Shown piece after piece: positions 1 through 3,948 of a stretch of 10,291 bases of DNA (position 1 is its first letter; each line of letters starts with the position of its first letter). The notes under the pieces were generated by a model. That model searched no databases. It worked only from the letters and a program-made list of their open reading frames with translations, and was not told where the DNA came from. Origin of the DNA: JBBTYG01 sp964418085 (GTDB lineage Bacteria > Patescibacteriota > Minisyncoccia > UBA6257 > 2-01-FULL-56-20); NCBI GenBank assembly GCA_964418085.1, contig CAYQKB010000039.1:1-10291 (forward strand), given 5' to 3'. The position numbers and the translations under genes are program-made.

Positions 1-216
1 AAGGCGAGTACATGGAGTGGGGAGCCGACTGAATCGGAGGAGATGCGTCCGCAGTGGTTTGAGGTTGGGACAATACCATTTTCGAGTATGTGGCCGGACG
101 ATATGTACTGGTTTCCATTATTTCTTACGGGGAAAAAATTTCGCGGGAAGTTTTTATTTGGGAAAGGAGATGTAATTTTGGAGCACTCTTTGGGCGAAGT
201 ATTAGAATTGATTTAG
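1..216 (+). CDS. Nudix hydrolase, MTH1/NUDT1-type (8-oxo-dGTP diphosphatase), C-terminal part
   Basis: This is the last 71 codons of a gene that starts before the window and ends in TAG at 214-216. The visible part matches the C-terminal half of the MTH1/NUDT1 branch of Nudix hydrolases, which sanitise the nucleotide pool by cleaving oxidised purine dNTPs such as 8-oxo-dGTP to monophosphates in the cytoplasm. The key stretches are EEMRPQWFEV, the base-recognition motif MWPDDMYWFPLFL (codons 30-42; Trp at 91-93 and the Asp pair at 97-102), and a late FRGKF / ILEHSL segment. In human MTH1 the equivalent Trp117 and Asp119/Asp120 hold the oxidised base, so substrate type is inferred from their retention. 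The Nudix box (GX5EX7REUXEEXGU) lies upstream of the window and cannot be checked. The end of the gene overlaps the left arm of the palindromic element at 209-318. Family identification is firm; exact substrate is not. Confidence 0.88.
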   Translation, partial: KASTWSGEPTESEEMRPQWFEVGTIPFSSMWPDDMYWFPLFLTGKKFRGKFLFGKGDVILEHSLGEVLELI

Positions 217-318
217 AAATAAGAGCTTTTGGGGTCGGATATTTTTCTGACTGAAAAATTCCTCTGCCTCGCGTCGCCACGCTCCAGATGATCCCCAAAA
301 GTTCTTATTTCTAAATCA
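209..318. repeat. 110-bp palindromic element with 26-nt inverted arms and two inner hairpins
   Basis: The left arm (209-234) and right arm (293-318) are reverse complements over 26 nt, with one position that becomes a G-U pair in RNA. Inside are two further hairpins: ATTTTTC-TGACT-GAAAAAT at 241-259 and GCGT-CGCC-ACGC at 271-282. The whole folds as a long stem closing a junction with two short stem-loops. The left arm starts within the last codons of the Nudix gene. It may act as a 3' processing or termination structure, but there is no T-run after the right arm. A MITE-like or REP-like mobile element is the alternative; I see no clear target-site duplication. The structure is certain, its nature is not. 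Confidence 0.75.
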
Positions 319-367
319 TCAAGCCAGTTAACTTGCGCCGCGTCTTTGTGTTTGGTAAGCTGTTTCG

Positions 368-733
368 GTGACAATAGATGAATTCAGAAACGTTGATCTC
401 CGCGTGGCGAAAGTGATTTCAGCCGAACGGGTGGAGGGATCGGAAAAATTACTGAAACTTCAGGTTCATGCCGGGGATGTGGACGCCGCCGGGCAGCCAG
501 TTACGCGCCAGGTACTCGCTGGAATCGGGAAGGTTTATGCTCCAGAGACGCTCGTCGGGACTAATGTGGTAATCGTTGCAAATTTGGAGCCGCGGAAATT
601 CACCCTTCGACAAAGCTCAGGGCAAGTGGTCATTGAAAGCAACGGAATGATTCTTGCCGGACATGACGAAAAAGGGGACCCCGTTGTTCTCCACGTCGGC
701 GGGTCGGCAGTGGGAGGTTCAAAAATTTCATAA
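368..733 (+). CDS. tRNA-binding domain protein (Trbp111 / CsaA / MetRS C-terminal-like OB fold)
   Basis: A 121-aa protein made of a single tRNA-binding OB-fold domain of the EMAP-II/Trbp111/CsaA type, also found as the C-terminal dimerisation module of methionyl-tRNA synthetase. Such proteins bind tRNA structure non-specifically as dimers in the cytoplasm. The opening MTIDEFRNVDLRVAKVISAE, then ERVEGSEKLLKL (20-31), VANLEPRK (70-77) and ESNGMILAG (90-98) are the family signatures. The GTG start at 368 is the first start after an in-frame TAA at 356-358, and its MTIDEF beginning matches family N-termini; no strong Shine-Dalgarno precedes it. An oddity is about eight extra residues (TLRQSSGQV region, 79-87) between PRK and ESNGM, where relatives have only a short LMG-like turn; this coincides with a short dispersed-type repeat. 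It is followed after 4 nt by the FKBP gene, implying co-transcription. Whether it aids MetRS or acts alone cannot be told. Confidence 0.9.
   Translation: MTIDEFRNVDLRVAKVISAERVEGSEKLLKLQVHAGDVDAAGQPVTRQVLAGIGKVYAPETLVGTNVVIVANLEPRKFTLRQSSGQVVIESNGMILAGHDEKGDPVVLHVGGSAVGGSKIS
601..629 (+). repeat. Short REP-like repeat inserted in frame in the tRNA-binding protein
   Basis: The segment has the core CCTTCGACAAAGCTCAGGG, an imperfect inverted repeat (CCCT...AGGG ends). It resembles the CCTTCGACAAGCTCAGG-type interspersed repeat I know from many bacterial genomes, here with one extra A. It adds about 24 nt, so the reading frame is kept and the protein gains roughly eight residues at a surface turn of the OB fold. 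Only one copy is visible in the window, so its repeat status rests on recognition, not on a count. Confidence 0.5.
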
Positions 734-737
734 ATTT

Positions 738-1229
738 ATGTCAAAAATAAAAATTGTGGTATTTGTGATAATAGCAGTCGCGTTTATAATGGGAGGCATG
801 TGGCTCAATAACAAGCTCGATGAAGACTCGGCGAAGAGCGCCGCTGCCGAAGAGGTGAGTGCGAGCCAGGCAGATATGAAAGCGCTCTCTACTATCCAGA
901 TTACAGACGTGGTGCTTGGTACCGGAGCCGAAGCGAAAAAAGGGGATACGATTTCCGTAAACTATCTCGGAGAGTTTATGGATGGAAAAAAATTCGACAG
1001 TTCGTATGACCGGCATCAGCCCTTCGAGTTCGTATTGGGCGGGGGAGCGGTGATTCGCGGATGGGATTTGGGCTTGGTTGGAATGAAGGTCGGCGGTAAG
1101 CGGACACTCGTGGTACCGCCGGACCTGGCGTACGGTCCGAGCGGATACGGGCCGATTCCTCCGAGCTCAACTTTGAAATTTAGCATTGAATTGCTTGGCG
1201 TAAACGGGGCTATCTCTACGAAGCCATAA
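738..1229 (+). CDS. Membrane-anchored FKBP-type peptidyl-prolyl cis-trans isomerase
   Basis: A 163-aa protein with one N-terminal membrane helix (residues 4-23), a short Ala/Glu/Asp-rich linker (24-50) and one FKBP domain (about 68-155), so the isomerase should sit outside the cytoplasmic membrane and help fold exported proteins. The FKBP12 active-site positions are all present: Tyr76, Phe86-Asp87 (KFDSS), Phe96 (PFEF), Val105-Ile106, Trp109 (VIRGWD), Tyr132 (LAYG) and Phe148, with the usual IPPSSTLKF end. The ATG at 738 is chosen because it gives a compact anchor; an in-frame ATG at 654 would overlap the previous gene by 80 nt and add residues with no FKBP character. The start lies 4 nt after the upstream stop, with no Shine-Dalgarno at normal spacing (GGGAGG ends more than 20 nt upstream), suggesting translational coupling. 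The disordered linker and single domain fit FkpA/Mip-like envelope foldases in function, without their dimerisation domain. Confidence 0.95.
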   Translation: MSKIKIVVFVIIAVAFIMGGMWLNNKLDEDSAKSAAAEEVSASQADMKALSTIQITDVVLGTGAEAKKGDTISVNYLGEFMDGKKFDSSYDRHQPFEFVLGGGAVIRGWDLGLVGMKVGGKRTLVVPPDLAYGPSGYGPIPPSSTLKFSIELLGVNGAISTKP

Positions 1230-1231
1230 TA

Positions 1232-1263
1232 TAAAAACAATGCCTTTCCGGAAGGATTTTTTA
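1232..1263 (+). terminator. Weak intrinsic terminator after the FKBP gene
   Basis: A short stem CCTT-TCCGG-AAGG (1243-1255) is followed by six T (1257-1262) and preceded by an A-tract (1232-1236) that can extend the stem. It lies a few nucleotides after the FKBP stop codon and just before the next promoter. The stem is only 4 bp of strong pairing, so read-through is possible. Confidence 0.55.
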
Positions 1264-1269
1264 TTGACC

Positions 1270-1299
1270 TTGACAAAAGGGAATGCTTTATGCTATAAA
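1270..1299 (+). promoter_or_regulatory. Sigma70-like promoter with extended -10
   Basis: TTGACA at 1270-1275 is a perfect -35. After an 18-nt spacer comes TATAAA at 1294-1299, preceded by TGC (1291-1293), which makes an extended -10. The predicted transcription start is near 1306, giving a leader of about 178 nt before the gene at 1484. Confidence 0.75.
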
Positions 1300-1334
1300 T
1301 ATCCGGCAATATTTGCAGTTTTTTGACAACGAAG

Positions 1335-1390
1335 GTCGGTCGCATTTTTGAGCTCGCGTTAAAGCACGCGTGTTCGGAAATGCGGCCGAC
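1335..1390 (+). promoter_or_regulatory. Long hairpin in the 5' leader of the 159-aa gene
   Basis: The arms 1335-1347 (GTCGGTCGCATTT) and 1378-1390 (AAATGCGGCCGAC) pair over 13 bp with one G-U. Inside, GAGC/GTTC and CGCGT/ACGCG pair around a TAAAGC loop (1356-1361 region). The structure lies 30 nt after the predicted transcript start and 93 nt before the ATG. No T-run follows, so it is not a plain terminator. It may be a regulatory leader, a protein-binding site, or part of a small RNA. It matches no riboswitch I recognise. Confidence 0.6.
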
Positions 1391-1483
1391 TAAATAATTG
1401 ATTGACTGCATTCTTCGCTTGGTGACTTAACACTCTGCGTCGCAAAACTGAAACCGAAAATAGAAACGAAAGAAAAACAGAAT

Positions 1484-1963
1484 ATGAAAAAAGTAATTGT
1501 TCTCTTGGAAGAAACAGATGATGTCAAAGAAATTACTTTGGCGATCATGCAAGCTTGTCCTCTCATTCCAGCCGTTGTTGTGACGTCTATCAGAGAGCTC
1601 TTCGAACAACTCGAGCCACGAACAGCCGTGTTCTCCACTCGACTCGTTGGCGACGGGGAATGCCCAACGCTTTTGCCTGCTCGGGTGCAGCTCGAAAACG
1701 GGGGAGGTATCTTCCTTCTCTATAATGAGCCCGAAGGGCTCTTCAACGAACAGGAGGGGTTGGACGGATGGCTTCCTAAGCCACCTCCGTTCACGTCAGA
1801 TCACGAGCTCCTGGCGCGAATAATCGCGACAATCGATCTGCATACGACCCTCGACACACTCGCTGCGGAATTCCTTGAACTCAAAGTGTGTGAGTTAACC
1901 CATCCGAGTCTCTACGCTCGGACGAAGTGGCGGGAGAAACTTATGACGTCGCCGGTCATTTAA
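1484..1963 (+). CDS. Hypothetical protein with degenerate receiver-like (REC) fold
   Basis: A 159-aa soluble protein with no signal peptide. I do not recognise a named family, but the order of elements reads like a response-regulator receiver: strand VIVLLEE (4-10), helix 12-24, strand AVVVTS (30-35), helix RELFEQLEP (37-45), strand TAVFSTRL (47-54), strand GIFLLYNEP (75-83), then DGWLPKP (94-100) and helix DHELLARIIATI (106-117). The Glu/Asp group near residue 9-13 could stand for the acidic pair, and Lys99 for the conserved Lys. The phospho-accepting Asp expected at the end of the third strand is replaced by Ser51-Thr52, so a pseudo-receiver that works without phosphorylation is inferred. 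A 40-residue tail follows, with no DNA-binding domain I can see. The start at 1484 (MKKV) is preceded by purine-rich sequence without a clear Shine-Dalgarno. The gene has its own promoter, structured leader and terminator, so it is monocistronic. Confidence 0.8.
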   Translation: MKKVIVLLEETDDVKEITLAIMQACPLIPAVVVTSIRELFEQLEPRTAVFSTRLVGDGECPTLLPARVQLENGGGIFLLYNEPEGLFNEQEGLDGWLPKPPPFTSDHELLARIIATIDLHTTLDTLAAEFLELKVCELTHPSLYARTKWREKLMTSPVI

Positions 1964-2000
1964 GAAGTAGGCATACAATCAGTACAGTCAAATAAAAAAA

Positions 2001-2046
2001 TAAAAACAAAGCCCCCCCAAATGGATGTGGGGGTTTGTGCTTTTTA
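2001..2046 (+). terminator. Intrinsic terminator of the 159-aa gene
   Basis: ACAAA plus a C-run (2006-2017) pairs with GGGGGTTTGT (2029-2038) around a loop with AAATGGATGT, with a single bulged G, followed by a T-run (2041-2045) and preceded by an A-rich stretch. It ends just before the tRNA-Phe promoter. Confidence 0.8.
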
Positions 2047-2058
2047 TATGTCCCACTT

Positions 2059-2086
2059 TTGTTTTTTCTTTAACTTGTATTAGAAT
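2059..2086 (+). promoter_or_regulatory. Candidate promoter of tRNA-Phe
   Basis: TTGTTT (2059-2064) and TAGAAT (2081-2086) are separated by 16 nt. The -10 lies 13 nt before the tRNA 5' end, a usual distance for a stable-RNA gene with a short 5' leader. The -35 is imperfect. Confidence 0.5.
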
Positions 2087-2099
2087 CTCTACACGTAAT

Positions 2100-2171
2100 G
2101 CCTGGGTAGCTCAGTGGTAGAGCGCAGCCCTGAAGAGGCTGGCGTCCGGTGTTCGATTCACCGCCCAGGCA
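2100..2171 (+). tRNA. tRNA-Phe(GAA)
   Basis: A complete 72-nt cloverleaf. Acceptor GCCTGGG/CCCAGGC pairs fully; D-arm GCTC-AGTGGTA-GAGC; anticodon arm CAGCC-CTGAAGA-GGCTG with anticodon GAA; variable loop GCGTC; T-arm CGGTG-TTCGATT-CACCG; discriminator A at 2171. The CCA end is not encoded (CAC follows), so CCA must be added by a nucleotidyltransferase, unlike the tRNA-Leu at the right end of the window. The gene has a short D-loop but keeps the GG pair. A minus-strand terminator starts three bases after its 3' end. Confidence 0.97.
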
Positions 2172-2173
2172 CA

Positions 2174-2218
2174 CAAAAAAATCGCCCGCAGAGGTTTCCG
2201 AAGAAACATGCGGGCGAA
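2174..2218 (-). terminator. Terminator of the minus-strand membrane-protein gene
   Basis: CGCCCGCA (2183-2190) pairs with TGCGGGCG (2209-2216), and an inner stem GTTTC-CGAA-GAAAC (2194-2207) adds length. Read on the minus strand, the hairpin is followed by seven T (complement of 2175-2181). It therefore terminates the gene ending at 2246. On the plus strand there is no T-run, though the hairpin may still mark the 3' side of the tRNA-Phe transcript. Confidence 0.85.
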
Positions 2219-2245
2219 TTGATGTGGATGGTGTTGTGAGTGGGG

Positions 2246-3001
2246 CTAGTCGTTGTCCCAGTGGCCGAAGTAGAGAATCTCGTTTTCGAGCGTTGCCCGA
2301 GCGTAGGGATCTGTGTCGAAACTCAAGATGTCGATTTGCGTTTTGCCGCCGGTTCTGCGAGTGATCTCCTCCGCATCTCTCTTAACTTGATCGGGGATGA
2401 ACGGACTGAATTTTTCAATCGGAGTTGGTAGCCAGTTGGTGGCTTTCATGTAATACAAGAATTGCGCCTCGCGCCGTTCGATTTGTCGGAGAAATGCGGC
2501 GTGATATTCATTGGCTGCCCAACTCTGAATCAAGCGAGCCCCGAACCATGCGACAATCCCTGACACGAGGATCCCCGGGAGAACGATGAGGATCGACAAT
2601 CCGGAAAATCCGGCAAATGTGAATATTCCTCCGCCGACAAGGAAGCAAGTCGCGGCTAAGAAATGCTTTGCTTTGTTCGACATTGGCTGCACCGTGATTG
2701 GGACTAATCGATTGGCTCGTTCTCGACAGTGCCTTTTTTTGAAATCTGCCATTTTTTGTTGGGCATTGTCGATGGTTTTGATGCCCGCGATATGGCATGC
2801 TTTCGCGAGCGATTTGCCCTCGGAGGGGTCTGTAGGATTTGCCGGCGCGGTTTCCGCGGGCGGCAGGGAATTGAGCCGGGCGGTTCGTCTTTCCTGCGAC
2901 TGGGCGAGTTGGTATTTATTCGCTTCGTTATGGATTCTCGATATGCCGTTCGATGTGCCGAACGGAATTATTTCGTCTCTTTCTTCAATGGTAGAGTTCA
3001 T
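2246..3001 (-). CDS. Hypothetical two-helix membrane protein
   Basis: A 251-aa protein of a family I do not recognise. The N-terminal 110 residues are polar, Gln/Arg/Glu-rich with a Pro/Ala linker (SLPPAETAPANP, 45-56). Two adjacent hydrophobic segments (about 112-130 and 134-157) form a tight hairpin, so both tails should lie on the same side, probably the cytoplasm. The region 160-185 is a charged helix (YHAAFLRQIERREAQ), and the C-terminal 50 residues (IPDQVKRDAEEI ... TDPYARA ... EILYFGHWDND) look like a small alpha/beta domain ending in a WD-type motif seen at the end of some uncharacterised bacterial proteins; that comparison is weak. The start is supported by GAGG at 3008-3011, six bases upstream of the ATG. 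This is the clearest Shine-Dalgarno in the window. It lies downstream of, and on the same strand as, the lysozyme-like gene with a 125-nt gap, and has its own strong terminator. Confidence 0.85.
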   Translation of the reverse strand: MNSTIEERDEIIPFGTSNGISRIHNEANKYQLAQSQERRTARLNSLPPAETAPANPTDPSEGKSLAKACHIAGIKTIDNAQQKMADFKKRHCRERANRLVPITVQPMSNKAKHFLAATCFLVGGGIFTFAGFSGLSILIVLPGILVSGIVAWFGARLIQSWAANEYHAAFLRQIERREAQFLYYMKATNWLPTPIEKFSPFIPDQVKRDAEEITRRTGGKTQIDILSFDTDPYARATLENEILYFGHWDND

Positions 3002-3067
3002 TCATTACCTCATTTCTGTTTTTCCGTTGATTTTGTTTTCAAGGTGCGCCAGCACATGCCGGTACCT

Positions 3068-3107
3068 CTTATACTAAAGTAAAGCGCTTTGCGCTGTCTG
3101 TCGTCAA
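3068..3107 (-). promoter_or_regulatory. Gap between the two minus-strand genes: candidate promoter and small palindrome
   Basis: Read on the minus strand, the gap holds TTGACG (complement of 3102-3107), then a perfect small palindrome AGCGC-AAA-GCGCT (3083-3095) followed by TTTACTTTA, then TATAAG (3068-3073). The TTGACG to TATAAG distance (28 nt) is too long for one promoter; TTGACG with TTTACT (18 nt) is possible but weak. The palindrome could be a weak terminator for the upstream gene or an operator. I cannot decide between these. Confidence 0.35.
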
Positions 3108-3126
3108 GTTTTAAAAATATTTCTTG

Positions 3127-3930
3127 CTAGAGCGGGAAAATATTGATGAGCTCGTTTGAATTATAAAATTCGCCGGCGAGGCCACCGAAGCTGTACGTGT
3201 GGTCCCCGATTGTCAGCGCTGATCCACCGACACTCGGCGATGCGTTCGGTTTTGAATTATCGAATCCGATATTGAAGAGCGTAATTACAATTTCCGGCCG
3301 GTTTGATATGTCGAAGCCGGCGCGGTGCCACTCGGACATAACTTCTTTGAGATAGAGCCCGGCGTAGAGATAGTTGTAGTAATGATCTTTTTCGTCGGTG
3401 ATCCGGTCGAAGCGCTCTGTGTCGGGGTCGGATGTTTTGAAGTCGAGCAGATGTTCGTATTGTTTTCCGGGATAGAACTCGGACGCTGGATCTTTGAGAT
3501 GGTTTTCGATTGCGATAGCCGTTTCTTTTTTGATTCCCGTGATGCCCCAGGAAAATTGGCTCTGGTTGCCGAGGATTTTGAGCGGATAGAAAACTTTTTT
3601 AAAGAGTTCGCGGTCACTGTAATATAGGCGGAGCTGTTCGACCACGATTTGGGCAACAATGAGGCGCGGTTTGATTCCCGCGTCATGCGCGGCGCTACTT
3701 AAAACATTTTCATCGCGCTCTATAGCATTTTTCAGCGTTGTCCATTCTTCCCCATTGGTCCATGCAAGAGTGTTACTTGTTGCAGATTTAAAATATGCAG
3801 ATTGATCATCGATAATTCCCTCGGTTTTTGTGAGGCCAAGTTTTATCGCGAAGTAGCCGCCAACGAGAACGACACCTACGCCTGCGAATATATACAGGAG
3901 GACGAGGTAGAGTTTTTTTATGAACGGCAT
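3127..3930 (-). CDS. Membrane-anchored lysozyme/SLT-like protein, putative peptidoglycan hydrolase
   Basis: A 267-aa protein with an N-terminal membrane anchor (about 7-30, after MPFIKK) and a long extracytoplasmic part. The motif order follows the lysozyme/soluble-lytic-transglycosylase fold: a helix GIKPRLIVAQIVVEQLR (85-101) whose Glu98 sits at the catalytic-Glu position, FSWGITGIKKETA (126-138) where the family has a GlmQI-like turn, YAGLYLKEVM (189-198) and ITLFNIGF (216-223) matching the aAYNaG element. The tail SFGGLAGEFYNSNELINIFP is well ordered in look and probably conserved. If right, it would cleave glycan strands at the cell surface; catalysis is inferred, not shown. It may belong to an uncharacterised lysozyme-like family rather than GH23 itself. 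The ATG at 3930 has no Shine-Dalgarno, and an AT-rich -10-like TAAAAT (complement of 3939-3944) lies 8 nt upstream, implying a leaderless mRNA. It is divergent from the giant protease across 18 bp. Confidence 0.8.
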   Translation of the reverse strand: MPFIKKLYLVLLYIFAGVGVVLVGGYFAIKLGLTKTEGIIDDQSAYFKSATSNTLAWTNGEEWTTLKNAIERDENVLSSAAHDAGIKPRLIVAQIVVEQLRLYYSDRELFKKVFYPLKILGNQSQFSWGITGIKKETAIAIENHLKDPASEFYPGKQYEHLLDFKTSDPDTERFDRITDEKDHYYNYLYAGLYLKEVMSEWHRAGFDISNRPEIVITLFNIGFDNSKPNASPSVGGSALTIGDHTYSFGGLAGEFYNSNELINIFPL

Positions 3931-3931
3931 A

Positions 3932-3940
3932 TGTTATTAT
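3932..3940 (+). promoter_or_regulatory. Extended -10 promoter of the giant protease gene (leaderless)
   Basis: TGT-TATTAT (TG at 3932-3933, hexamer at 3935-3940) forms an extended -10. The ATG at 3949 lies 8 nt after the hexamer, where transcription would start, so the mRNA is predicted to be leaderless. No good -35 is visible, which is usual for extended -10 promoters. No Shine-Dalgarno fits before the ATG, and an in-frame TAG at 3943-3945 rules out an earlier start. Confidence 0.55.
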
Positions 3941-3948
3941 TTTAGTTA

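Noticed and set aside
654..737. Longer N-terminus for the FKBP starting at 654
   Set aside because: It would overlap the tRNA-binding gene by 80 nt and read that gene in another frame; the ATG at 738 directly precedes a clean membrane anchor.
1016..1411. 131-codon minus-strand open frame across the FKBP gene and leader
   Set aside because: It is antisense to the FKBP active-site region, whose residues are all conserved, and runs through a terminator and promoter.
2586..3082. Plus-strand open frames of 163 and 117 codons opposite the membrane-protein gene
   Set aside because: The minus-strand frame has a strong Shine-Dalgarno, membrane helices and a matching terminator; the plus frames have none of these.
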